From Dyadobacter sp. CY326 (GTDB lineage: Bacteria > Bacteroidota > Bacteroidia > Cytophagales > Spirosomataceae), in assembly GCF_021390515.1 (NCBI RefSeq), contig NZ_JAJUXI010000002.1, positions 124,001 through 188,000 on the forward strand: DNA of 64,000 nucleotides. The letters are read 5' to 3'. Below the pieces are notes generated by a model. It was not told where the DNA came from. It was given only the letters and a program-made list of their open reading frames with translations, and did not search any database. Shown piece after piece: positions 1-7,480 of this stretch. Each line of letters begins with the position of its first letter. Positions within the stretch are counted from its first letter, which is position 1. The position numbers and the translations under genes were made by a program.

Positions 1-606
1 AATTACGTTCTGAATATATTGTTGTGTGTTAAGTCCTGTCAATGAACTCAACATATCACTCAAATAGCGTTGCGATAGCTTTAATTCCGTGCTAATATAT
101 TTTACGGACGGCAATCCGTCTTTCAAACTGTTTTCTTCCTCAAAATAGTTGTTTAAAAGTTTGTCCAAAGAAGTGATGATGTCGTGATTAACTGCTTTCC
201 TCGTAATAAATTGCCTATTGTAAAAACGATTGCTGTAATTCAACAATAATTCTATTTGCGACACCAAAACGTCCTGACTAAAATGGTCAATATTGTTTTC
301 TAATTCAATGGCTATTGTGGCAAATAAATTAGCTATAACATCTTTTTCTTTTGACGATAAAAATAAGGCTTCCGAAACATCATAAGAGAAAAATCCATAT
401 TGATTGATTGTTTTTCCCAATGAATAATTTCGGATAAAGTCCGGATGAAAATACAAGGCAGTCCCTTCATAGCTTTCTAGGTCTTCCGGTGGAAAAACAA
501 TTTGTTTCGGCTTCAAAAATGCCAATCCGCCTTCTTCAAAGTCGTAATAGCCCTGTCCGTATTTTATATGTCCTGTGAATATAGGCTTGAAGGAAATCTT
601 GCTCAT
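1..606 (-). CDS. AraC-family transcriptional regulator, C-terminus beyond left edge
   Basis: Partial gene reading leftwards from an ATG at 604-606 and still open at base 1 (202 codons visible). The N-terminal ~130 residues look like a cupin-type sensing domain (GQGYYDFEEGGLAF early on). The last ~45 visible residues read as the first helix-turn-helix of an AraC DNA-binding domain (LKLSQRYLSDMLSSLTG, then the start of the linker helix). The second HTH lies outside the window. It begins 13 bases after the stop of an aldo/keto reductase fragment on the same strand, and AraC regulator plus oxidoreductase is a common pairing. The DNA looks more AT-rich than most of the window. The family is confident; the ligand is unknown. 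Confidence 0.8.
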   Translation of the reverse strand, partial: MSKISFKPIFTGHIKYGQGYYDFEEGGLAFLKPKQIVFPPEDLESYEGTALYFHPDFIRNYSLGKTINQYGFFSYDVSEALFLSSKEKDVIANLFATIAIELENNIDHFSQDVLVSQIELLLNYSNRFYNRQFITRKAVNHDIITSLDKLLNNYFEEENSLKDGLPSVKYISTELKLSQRYLSDMLSSLTGLNTQQYIQNVI

Positions 607-619
607 ACTTGGTTTAGCT

Positions 620-940
620 TTATGATCTATCTATTTGTTTTTCTAAAACTTCGGGATAGCGGTCACCCACAAGTGTTATTCCATTGACTGTTGTGTTGAT
701 TTTTGCAATTTCATCGGTAGTTAACACAATATTTGTACTGCCAATATTTTCCTCCAAACGATGTAATTTTGTAGTCCCTGGTATCGGTGCTATCCAAGGC
801 TTTTGAGCTAATATCCAGGCTAGTGCTAATTGTGAGGTCGTAATCTCTTTTTGTTGAGCAATCTCAGAAAGTGCATCTACTAAAACCAGATTGGCCTTTA
901 TGTTCTCTTCGCTGAAACGAGGAATGACGTTTCTGCGGTC
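620..940 (-). pseudogene. Aldo/keto reductase, C-terminal fragment
   Basis: Minus-strand reading frame ending with TAA at 620-622 that encodes roughly the last 105 residues of an aldo/keto reductase. The residues NLVLVDALSEIAQQKEITTS, then QLALAWILAQ, then IAPIPGTTKLHRLEENIGST are the classical C-terminal part: the helix before the last strands and the NADP-phosphate binding segment. Homology can be followed up to about RNVIPRFSEEN near base 938. A few codons further the frame stops (TAG at 947-949), and DNA of an unrelated permease begins. The N-terminal two thirds with the catalytic Tyr and the barrel start are missing, so it cannot be an active enzyme as drawn. Either a rearrangement or an assembly join made the break. 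Confidence 0.8.
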
Positions 941-944
941 GACA

Positions 945-1181
945 GCCTATAGTTTTTTGTTTATTATACCTGTGGTGGCTCTTGCGTTTATCATAGCTTC
1001 TCCGCTTGCCTGGTATGGAATGAATCTCTGGCTAAGAAACTTTGCTTACCAGACGGATATCAAATGGTGGGTTTTTGCATTTGCAGCCGCCCTCTCCGCG
1101 CTGATAGCATTCGCAACGATCAGTTTTCAGAGCGTCAAAGCTGCGCTAATGAACCCTGTTAAAAGTTTGAAGATTGAGTAA
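945..1181 (+). pseudogene. ABC-transporter permease (MacB/FtsX type), C-terminal fragment
   Basis: Plus-strand frame encoding the last ~78 residues of a MacB/FtsX-type permease. It shows a transmembrane helix followed by IIASPLAWYGMNLWLRNFAY, a second transmembrane helix, and the C-terminal signature VKAALMNPVKSLKIE. This end block is highly typical of the large FtsX-domain permeases that occur in many copies in Cytophagales genomes. The N-terminal ~700 residues are absent. In-frame codons before 945 are antisense to the aldo/keto reductase fragment and do not look like permease sequence. No start is assigned. The fragment is probably non-functional. Confidence 0.75.
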
Positions 1182-1216
1182 GTTCATTCTTATTTCCCGT
1201 CGGGAAGGAGACAAGC

Positions 1217-1234
1217 GGTGAATCGATATTCACC
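1217..1234. other. Hairpin in the 1182-1466 intergenic stretch
   Basis: GGTGAAT (1217-1223) and ATTCACC (1228-1234) form a 7-bp stem with a CGAT loop. Just before it lies TTCCCG-T-CGGGAA (1194-1206). Both follow the stop of the permease fragment, but no T-run follows, so a terminator role is uncertain. The rest of 1182-1466 shows no gene. It should hold the promoter of the O-acyltransferase operon, but no clean TAnnTTTG box was seen. Confidence 0.3.
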
Positions 1235-1466
1235 CGGAATTGCCCGTTCAAATCGCCCATTTGTCCCTTTCGCAATCAATTTATTTTCTTTTGGCTATGG
1301 TCTATGCATTTTTATGCTAACCTAAATTACAACTACAAGCAGACATTTCGCGACAGTAAACCTCGACGTATACCATAATGGTTTTTACGCCTAAAAGTTT
1401 GCGGTCGGTACAACGTCAATTGCAGGCGGTCGCCGCGATTCGAACAAAAAAAAACATATAAGTAAG

Positions 1467-2903
1467 ATGCTTTTTAACTCTACCAGCTTTGCAATATTCT
1501 TGCCGATCGTCTTTCTTCTATATTGGTTTGTAGCCGGTAGAAGTTATAAATTACAGAATAAGCTATTATTAATATCTAGCTATTTCTTTTATGCATGCTG
1601 GGACTGGCGCTTTTTATTTCTTTTAATATTCTCTACGCTACTGGATTATTATACTGGCATCAAAATGTCGGAAGCCAAAAATGCTGCACGGAGGGACTTT
1701 TGGTTCTGGTTAAGCATATCTGTTAATGTTGGATTTCTCGGGCTATTCAAATATTACAACTTCTTTATCACGTCATTTACGGAGCTTAATTCCGGATTGG
1801 GTTTCAAAATAAATCCTTTGACATTAAATATCATTCTTCCGGTAGGAATATCTTTTTATACCTTTCACGGACTATCGTACGTGATTGACATCTATAAAAA
1901 ACGCATTCCGGCTGAAAGGAATTTTATCGATTATGCGCTATTTGTAAGCTTTTTTCCATTGCTTGTAGCCGGACCGATCGAGCGTGCCACCCACCTATTA
2001 CCACAAATTCAGAGGGCCAGGATGTTCGCTTATTCAGAGGCGATTGATGGTCTCAAGCAGATATTATGGGGATTGTTTAAGAAAGTAGTCATTGCCGATC
2101 AATGTGCGGAATACGCGAATCAAATCTTTAATAATTCAGCAGGTGCATCCGGCAGCACCTTAGCAATGGGTGCTTTGTTTTTCACATTTCAGATCTATGG
2201 AGATTTCTCGGGCTATTCCGATATTGCATTAGGAACTGCAAAGCTATTTGGAATAAAATTGCTTAGAAATTTCGCTAACCCGTACTTCTCGCGAGATATA
2301 GCAGAGTTTTGGCGCAGGTGGCATATATCCCTTTCAAGCTGGTTCCGGGATTATCTATACATTCCTCTTGGAGGCAGCAAAGGTGGCACCTGGATGAAGG
2401 TGAGAAATACATTTATTATTTTCCTCGTAAGTGGCTTGTGGCATGGAGCAAATTGGACATTCATAGTTTGGGGCCTGTTAAATGCCTTATACATAATGCC
2501 TTCCATTGTGCTTGGCACGAATAGACACAATCTGGAGATCGTAGCCAAGGGAAGACTTCTTCCATCTATAAAGGAATTTTTAAGTATTGGATTGACCTTT
2601 ATGTTAATTGCTTTTGCCTGGATATTTTTCAGGGCGGAGAATCTTACACACGCTATTAAATATGTGAATGGTATTTTTACCGGGTCATTTTTTTCCAAAC
2701 CAGATATACACGCCAACAATCTCCTTCTCCTTTTAGTAATATTTATGAGCATAGAATGGTATGGCCGTGAACAAGAGCATCCCATTGCCAATCTGGGTAC
2801 AAAATGGCCGAGATTTGCCCGCTGGGCAACATACCATTTAATCATTCTAAGTGTACTCTATTTTACCGGCTCCAAACAACAGTTTATATACTTCCAGTTT
2901 TAA
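1467..2903 (+). CDS. MBOAT family O-acyltransferase (AlgI-like)
   Basis: A 478-residue polytopic inner-membrane protein of the membrane-bound O-acyltransferase family, AlgI/DltB-like in length and layout. It begins with the typical MLFNSTSFAIFLPIVFLLYW helix. Diagnostic blocks are QIYGDFSGYSDIALGTAKLF, then FWRRWHISLSSWFRDYLYIP with one conserved His near residue 287, and VSGLWHGANWTFIVWG with the presumed catalytic His near residue 327. Family members move acetyl groups across the membrane onto exported polysaccharides or cell-wall polymers. The following gene starts two bases after its stop and encodes the extracytoplasmic partner usual for these systems. No glycan-synthesis genes are nearby, so the acceptor is unknown. 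Confidence 0.9.
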   Translation: MLFNSTSFAIFLPIVFLLYWFVAGRSYKLQNKLLLISSYFFYACWDWRFLFLLIFSTLLDYYTGIKMSEAKNAARRDFWFWLSISVNVGFLGLFKYYNFFITSFTELNSGLGFKINPLTLNIILPVGISFYTFHGLSYVIDIYKKRIPAERNFIDYALFVSFFPLLVAGPIERATHLLPQIQRARMFAYSEAIDGLKQILWGLFKKVVIADQCAEYANQIFNNSAGASGSTLAMGALFFTFQIYGDFSGYSDIALGTAKLFGIKLLRNFANPYFSRDIAEFWRRWHISLSSWFRDYLYIPLGGSKGGTWMKVRNTFIIFLVSGLWHGANWTFIVWGLLNALYIMPSIVLGTNRHNLEIVAKGRLLPSIKEFLSIGLTFMLIAFAWIFFRAENLTHAIKYVNGIFTGSFFSKPDIHANNLLLLLVIFMSIEWYGREQEHPIANLGTKWPRFARWATYHLIILSVLYFTGSKQQFIYFQF

Positions 2904-2905
2904 AT

Positions 2906-3958
2906 ATGAAACAATTTCTAGTTAAATTGATCACCTTTTTATTGTCGGGGGCCATTCCGGCAATTGTTTTATTGGGAGCCGGCTATCTATACTTTGACCC
3001 ATTCAAGGTTTTAAGAAACTATGGCAATTATTCTTATCCAATCGTTGCGTTCAACCGGGATAACGTTTCTACACACACATTTAGCACAAACTACAAAAAG
3101 CAAAAGTACAACTCGTTTATTTTCGGCAGTTCCAGGACATTGGCATTTAAGCCTGAATCATGGCAGAAATTTTTAAATAAAAACGACAATCCATTTATGT
3201 TTGACGCTTCGCGGGAATCCATTTACGGAATATATACGAAGTTGAAATATCTCGATTCGCTGCATGTCAAACTGGATAATTCTTTGATATTGTTATGCAG
3301 AGATGCATCATTCGACTACACATCAAATCACAAGGGATTCCTATTTGTTAAACATCCGATTGTAACTGGCGAAAGTGCACTTAGGTTTCATTTGATTTTC
3401 CTACGGTCTTATTTGGATTTAAAGTTTATCAGAAGTTTTTACACATTCATAGCAACCAACAAATATGAGTCGTACATGTCCGGCTACATCGAAACAAAAA
3501 TGATCCGCATAGACCCGATAACGAATGGATATACTTTGGAAAGCAATGATCGGGAAATCATGGCGAATCCAAATAAGTATTACCGTAATCTGGAAACAGT
3601 ATTTTATAAAAGAACCGGATACAAAATCGATACCGTGCAAAGAATTACTTCAAAACATTTATACCTTCTTCATGAGATTAAACGGATTCTGGATAAAAAC
3701 CAAACACGCTACAAAATTGTGTTAAGCCCGCTATATGAACAGGTAAAATTTAACCCAGGGGATTTGTCTATATTAAAAAGTATTTTTGGGAAAAATCTTT
3801 ACGATTTCTCAGGGAAAAATCCGCTGTCTGAACCAAAGACCAATTTTTATGAAGATAGTCATTTCAGGCCCCACGTAGGAGAAATTATCCTCAATTCAAT
3901 ATACAAACCCGCAAAGCCGGACAACTTTACTAACTACCAGGCCCTTAGGCTCAAATAA
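2906..3958 (+). CDS. SGNH-like (AlgJ/AlgX/DltD-type) membrane-anchored acetylation partner
   Basis: A 350-residue protein starting at the ATG two bases after the MBOAT stop; a longer frame exists but would run inside the MBOAT gene. One N-terminal transmembrane anchor (residues ~5-25) is followed by an extracytoplasmic domain. An SGNH-type nucleophile motif FGSSRT lies at about residue 73 and a C-terminal EDSHFRP supplies the Asp-x-His pair near residue 315. This is the general layout of AlgJ/AlgX/DltD-like proteins that work with an MBOAT to place acetyl groups on a polymer. The two genes are almost certainly co-transcribed. Overall similarity to a named subfamily could not be judged, so the specific substrate is open. 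Confidence 0.75.
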   Translation: MKQFLVKLITFLLSGAIPAIVLLGAGYLYFDPFKVLRNYGNYSYPIVAFNRDNVSTHTFSTNYKKQKYNSFIFGSSRTLAFKPESWQKFLNKNDNPFMFDASRESIYGIYTKLKYLDSLHVKLDNSLILLCRDASFDYTSNHKGFLFVKHPIVTGESALRFHLIFLRSYLDLKFIRSFYTFIATNKYESYMSGYIETKMIRIDPITNGYTLESNDREIMANPNKYYRNLETVFYKRTGYKIDTVQRITSKHLYLLHEIKRILDKNQTRYKIVLSPLYEQVKFNPGDLSILKSIFGKNLYDFSGKNPLSEPKTNFYEDSHFRPHVGEIILNSIYKPAKPDNFTNYQALRLK

Positions 3959-4083
3959 AGAAGGAATGGCAAAAAACTCGGCTGATCCAAAAATTTGAAT
4001 ATTAGTAACAAACCTAAAATGAAAACGTAAACATAAACGAAACGCTATGATTGTCGTACTTTCACCTCACAATCTTAGGTCCT

Positions 4084-4650
4084 ATGTATTCAGAAATATT
4101 ACGTGCAACCGGCATCTACACGGATGAGGAGGTAAGGCTCTTTGAAGAGGCGGCTAGCGTGCGCCAGGTTGCCCGAAATGAATTCATTCTAACCAAAGGC
4201 CAGGTTGCTAAATCCCTAAATTATTTGCTGAGTGGATCCATTTGCCACTATGAATGTGTAACTGAGCTGGATCGAAACATCATTGATTTGCGCATTCAAA
4301 ATGAATGGTTTTTCAATTATCAAAGCCTGATTTCTCAACGCCCTTCTGAAACTTACATCCAAACTTTCACCGACAGCCGCGTCCTTGAACTCAGTCTTGA
4401 AACCGTTCATTACTTAACTGGACGGTCTATTGCTTTTTTGCAGCTGAACAGGGTTTTGGAAGGCGCAATGGAAAGAATGAAGTTCTTTGATCAGTCAATG
4501 ACTCCTGCCGAAAAATATGTGTTCCTTCTCAATAACCGGCCAGGGCTGATACAGGCATTTCCTTTAAAAATGATCGCATCCTATCTCAAGCTGACTCCCG
4601 AAACGCTTAGCAGGGTCAGGAGATCGATCTCGAAAGCGGACATTTCTTGA
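4084..4650 (+). CDS. Crp/Fnr-family transcriptional regulator
   Basis: About 188 residues from ATG 4084; an in-frame TTG at 4051 would add 11 residues that look unconserved. Residues ~20-110 form a cyclic-nucleotide-binding-like beta-roll (LTKGQVAKSLNYLLSGSICH). The C-terminus has a short winged-helix-like HTH (FPLKMIASYLKLTPETLSRV). This compact form is abundant in Bacteroidota and usually lacks the residues needed to bind cAMP. It lies just upstream of two VOC genes on the same strand and may regulate them (inference). The effector is unknown. Confidence 0.85.
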   Translation: MYSEILRATGIYTDEEVRLFEEAASVRQVARNEFILTKGQVAKSLNYLLSGSICHYECVTELDRNIIDLRIQNEWFFNYQSLISQRPSETYIQTFTDSRVLELSLETVHYLTGRSIAFLQLNRVLEGAMERMKFFDQSMTPAEKYVFLLNNRPGLIQAFPLKMIASYLKLTPETLSRVRRSISKADIS

Positions 4651-4683
4651 TTTGAATCAATAGGTCAAATCAGGCCAAAGCTA

Positions 4684-4691
4684 TATTTTTG
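4684..4691 (+). promoter_or_regulatory. Possible -7 box (TATTTTTG) before the first VOC gene
   Basis: TATTTTTG matches the Bacteroidota -7 consensus TAnnTTTG and ends 17 bases before the ATG at 4709. No TTG sits at the expected -33 distance, so support is weak. A start here would give a very short leader. Confidence 0.3.
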
Positions 4692-4708
4692 ATTTAAAAC
4701 TCAGGAAT

Positions 4709-5077
4709 ATGAAACAATCATCACGATCTATCCGGCCATTTATTGGTTGCCGGGATTTTGAATTATCCCGAAATTTCTATCGCGATTTGGGCTTTGAAGA
4801 AGTCGTAATCTCATCTGACATGTCCCTTTTCAGAACAGAGAACATTGGTTTTTACCTGCAAGATGCGTTTGTCCAGGATTGGATCGACAACACAATGATC
4901 TTTATGGAAGTAGAAAATGTACAAAACACTTGGGATGAACTCGTGTCGCTCAATCTTCCGGCCAAATACAAAGATGTGCGGCTCACGCCCATTCGAGTTG
5001 AGCATTGGGGCCGTGAATGCTTTGTCCACGACCCTTCCGGCATTTTATGGCATTTTGGAGAATTCTTTAATAAGTAA
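4709..5077 (+). CDS. VOC (glyoxalase/bleomycin-resistance fold) protein
   Basis: A 122-residue single-module VOC protein. It starts with a typical strand (IRPFIGCRDFELSRNFYRDL), has a central paired beta-alpha-beta-beta-beta module, and ends with FVHDPSGILWHFGEF, the family C-terminal metal and substrate strand. Such proteins act as dimers and may be glyoxalases, dioxygenases, isomerases or antibiotic-binding proteins; the sequence does not decide. A second VOC gene follows 57 bases downstream, and a Crp-type regulator lies upstream. Co-transcription of the three is plausible. Confidence 0.8.
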   Translation: MKQSSRSIRPFIGCRDFELSRNFYRDLGFEEVVISSDMSLFRTENIGFYLQDAFVQDWIDNTMIFMEVENVQNTWDELVSLNLPAKYKDVRLTPIRVEHWGRECFVHDPSGILWHFGEFFNK

Positions 5078-5134
5078 TAGTCCTGATGTTTCACTGCACA
5101 GTAACAATTCCTGGCAGCAAACGACCTTACCAAT

Positions 5135-5497
5135 ATGAAATTCAGCAAACTTGTCCCCAACGTATTTTACGCCGATATCAACGATGCCCTCAAATTTTGG
5201 TTGGACTGTCTTGAATTTACAATTACGCATAACGAATTGAAAACGCACAAGCCATTTTGCGTGATTGAAAAAGATGGTTTACGCATTAACTTATTTCAGG
5301 ACAGGAAATATGCAGAGGAGCATCATCCTGAATTTCGGCTCGTAACAGATGATATCCAATCTGTATACAATAAAATTGCTGCAAGCCACCCTGAATTCCT
5401 GCATCCCAATCTTAACAAAGTCACTTTACGTCCCTGGGGAGCCCAGGAATTTGCTGTCATGGACACGCAGCTGGGAGTTGTGATTCAGCAATGGTAA
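5135..5497 (+). CDS. VOC-family protein, second copy
   Basis: A 120-residue VOC-fold protein. The N-terminus KLVPNVFYADINDALKFWLD is a VOC first module. EKDGLRINLFQD and the C-terminal WGAQEFAVMDTQLGVVIQQW form the second module. It is not a close copy of the VOC protein just upstream: aligned motifs differ except at fold positions. So this is a neighbouring pair of distinct members, not a recent duplication. It ends 8 bases before the stop of a convergent gene. Function is not determinable from sequence. Confidence 0.75.
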   Translation: MKFSKLVPNVFYADINDALKFWLDCLEFTITHNELKTHKPFCVIEKDGLRINLFQDRKYAEEHHPEFRLVTDDIQSVYNKIAASHPEFLHPNLNKVTLRPWGAQEFAVMDTQLGVVIQQW

Positions 5498-5505
5498 CGC
5501 AACAT

Positions 5506-5982
5506 TCAGTGGACAAAGTTTAAGGGCATTCCCCACTTCCGTATCCATTCATTTGCGGCCTCGACATTGGTAAAAAAATGCTCGTTATTGCTGCTGTATA
5601 ATGATTCGTATTTCTCGATTTTGGATGCATCCTGATGGCAATGCGCCGCTGCAACGCATTGCACATTCCGCTTTTTCGTGATCAACATTTTGTCAGCATC
5701 TTCGGGGAACATGGCCACATAGCCGACCTTCCAGCCGTAATTGGCGAGCGTGAGCGGAATAATGTTGCGAAACTGTTTGTGCGCATCGAGGTCAACTGCT
5801 TTGAAACCATGCAGATTTATGAAAATTTTAAATGCCCCCGAATCAGGCACCTGATCCAGCGCATTTTGCAATGTTTGTTCCCAGCGGATAACATCCTCCC
5901 TGTCTATGTCGCCGCTGATTTGCGTAACGATAAGCTGTTCATCAGCGAACCAATCGCTGCGTATTGATTTCAAATTTGCCAT
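5506..5982 (-). CDS. SpoIIAA/STAS-like small protein, function unknown
   Basis: A 158-residue cytoplasmic protein with no signal or membrane segment. The N-terminal part (FADEQLIVTQISGDIDREDV, then INLHGF near residue 56) resembles the alternating strand-helix pattern of SpoIIAA/STAS-like proteins. The rest (KQFRNIIPLTLANYGWKVGY, then CVAAAHCHQD) looks like a conserved Bacteroidota hypothetical family. Its ATG lies inside the 3' end of the small gene upstream (13-base overlap), so it is the last cistron of a coupled three-gene unit with DoxX. The fold assignment is tentative and no activity is claimed. Confidence 0.6.
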   Translation of the reverse strand: MANLKSIRSDWFADEQLIVTQISGDIDREDVIRWEQTLQNALDQVPDSGAFKIFINLHGFKAVDLDAHKQFRNIIPLTLANYGWKVGYVAMFPEDADKMLITKKRNVQCVAAAHCHQDASKIEKYESLYSSNNEHFFTNVEAANEWIRKWGMPLNFVH

Positions 5983-6200
5983 TTTGTTATGATAATTGGA
6001 TCTCTTGTGAGCATAATGCCGCTCATTGGCTTTTTGTTCTGGCCGTCGACAGAATGCTCGGAATCGTCGACAAAATGAAATTCAATGTTCGGGAATGACC
6101 GTTCAAGAAATGCATTTTCCATTTCGAAACCAACGTTGTCGGCCTGCCGAAGGATCAAAAAAATCACTAGCTGCAAGAGTACAAGCAAATGCGTTTTCAT
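5970..6200 (-). CDS. Small N-terminally hydrophobic protein between DoxX and a STAS-like gene
   Basis: A 76-residue unrecognised protein. Residues 4-18 are strongly hydrophobic (LLVLLQLVIFLILRQ), suggesting a signal or a single membrane anchor. The remainder is polar and mildly acidic. The main support is arrangement: its ATG overlaps the TGA of the DoxX gene as ATGA (6197-6200), and its own stop overlaps the start of the next gene by 13 bases. Such interlocking overlaps suggest translational coupling. No family is recognised and chance cannot be excluded. Confidence 0.5.
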   Translation of the reverse strand: MKTHLLVLLQLVIFLILRQADNVGFEMENAFLERSFPNIEFHFVDDSEHSVDGQNKKPMSGIMLTRDPIIITKWQI

Positions 6201-6652
6201 AATGCAGGCTGTCGCTTACGGAACAACAAGTGGCCCAGTGAATAACGTCCGCCGCCCGTGAAGACCAGCGATACTGCAATGCCGATCGCCAGCAGGAAAA
6301 ACTCCATTCCTTCAAGCTTTTGAGAACCAAACCAATCCATGAAAAAATAGTCATGAAACGTCGTAACGATGATCCCGGTCATGACCGCAGTAATTCCGGC
6401 CGCCCAGATCCTCACTCCTAAACCCAGCACCAGCGCCAGCGGGCCAAAAAATTCAATGATAATAACCGTGAAGCCGATGATCCAGGGCAAACCGACCTGG
6501 CCCGTAAAATATTGCATGGTCCCTTCAAACCCGAAGCCGTTGAACCAACCGAGCAACTTTTGTGCACCGTGCGGAAAAAGAACTGTCGCGAGAATCAATC
6601 TCAGAAAAAGCGATCCATAATCAGAATTGGCACTTGATGACTTAAATAACAT
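6197..6652 (-). CDS. DoxX-family integral membrane protein
   Basis: A 151-residue protein with about four transmembrane segments. The family hallmark is near the N-terminus: YGSLFLRLILATVLFPHGAQ, then KLLGWFNGFGFEGTMQYFTG. Later helices contain FGPLALVLGLGVRIWAAGIT. DoxX-family proteins are small redox-associated or quinone-linked membrane proteins whose exact role is often unknown. It heads a minus-strand unit with two overlapping downstream genes. The family call is firm; the physiological role is not. Confidence 0.85.
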   Translation of the reverse strand: MLFKSSSANSDYGSLFLRLILATVLFPHGAQKLLGWFNGFGFEGTMQYFTGQVGLPWIIGFTVIIIEFFGPLALVLGLGVRIWAAGITAVMTGIIVTTFHDYFFMDWFGSQKLEGMEFFLLAIGIAVSLVFTGGGRYSLGHLLFRKRQPAL

Positions 6653-6841
6653 GGCTTTAATGTTTAATAATTGTTAAAAATTTGTTTGTGAATGGCGCTC
6701 CCATCAGCTGGGTAAGCGATTGAAATGATAACTGTTTTCATGGCTAACTTTTATGCAAATTTTGCTGGTCAGCGCTTGCCCGGCCAATCGCCTGAAGCAA
6801 GAAATTTCATGAACCTAGATTCATATTTTACAAGAAAATCT

Positions 6842-7423
6842 TCATTGTCTTTCCGCAGCCTGGGAACGGATGCGGCTCAATGTCTGGGGCGTAATGCCCA
6901 GATAAGAAGCAATTTGGTGATTGGCAACCCGCTGATCGATCTGCGGATATTTTTTGATAAAATCTTCGTAACGTTCCGGCGCACTTTTGGATAAATTGGA
7001 CGACAGCCGCCTCGTGGAAGCAATGAATGCATTTTGAATGATCAGCCGAAAGTGCCGCTCCATCTTCGGGACTTTTTCATAAAGCGTTTCGAGGTCGGCT
7101 TTTGTGATCTGAACCACCTCCGTTTCTTCCAAACAGTCTATATTATACGTCGTAGGCGTTTCGGTCAGAAAACTGAAAAGGTCCCCTATCCACCAGTCTT
7201 CCAAGCCAAATTGCACAATGTGCTCCTGACCCTTGTCGTCGACCTGATATGTTCGCGTAACACCTTTAAGAATGAAGGTCTCATAGCGGGTTACATCGCC
7301 TTCTTGCAGAATGTATTGCCTTTTCCGGTATTTTTTAAAAGTAAACAGGGACTCAACAACCTTCACTTCATCGGAAGTGAGCGGCACATATTTGCTCAGG
7401 TTACGGATCAGCGGCTCCCACAT
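6842..7423 (-). CDS. Crp/Fnr-family transcriptional regulator
   Basis: 193 residues. The N-terminal cyclic-nucleotide-binding-like domain includes RQYILQEGDVTRYETFILKG (residues ~35-54), and EHIVQFGLEDWWIGDL follows. The C-terminal HTH is NHQIASYLGITPQTLSRIRS. It is the same compact class as the regulator at 4084 but clearly divergent from it. A good promoter-like pair lies directly before the ATG and would give an almost leaderless mRNA. It reads away from the LytS-type kinase end and toward the DoxX unit, which it may control (inference). Confidence 0.85.
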   Translation of the reverse strand: MWEPLIRNLSKYVPLTSDEVKVVESLFTFKKYRKRQYILQEGDVTRYETFILKGVTRTYQVDDKGQEHIVQFGLEDWWIGDLFSFLTETPTTYNIDCLEETEVVQITKADLETLYEKVPKMERHFRLIIQNAFIASTRRLSSNLSKSAPERYEDFIKKYPQIDQRVANHQIASYLGITPQTLSRIRSQAAERQ

Positions 7424-7428
7424 ATCAG

Positions 7429-7460
7429 CAAATATAAGTGAGAAACCGGTTAAGTATCAA
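7429..7460 (-). promoter_or_regulatory. Promoter of the Crp-type gene (TTG-N21-TATATTTG), near leaderless
   Basis: On the minus strand TTG (7460-7458) is followed after 21 bases by TATATTTG (7436-7429), a full match to the Bacteroidota -33/-7 pattern. The ATG is at 7423, only five bases past the -7 box, so the transcript would start at or very near the start codon. Confidence 0.45.
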
Positions 7461-7480
7461 TGGTTTTTGCGCGGTTGCAT

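Noticed and set aside
2351..2845. Long minus-strand frame inside the MBOAT gene
   Set aside because: It is antisense to strongly conserved MBOAT motifs and has no recognisable protein features.
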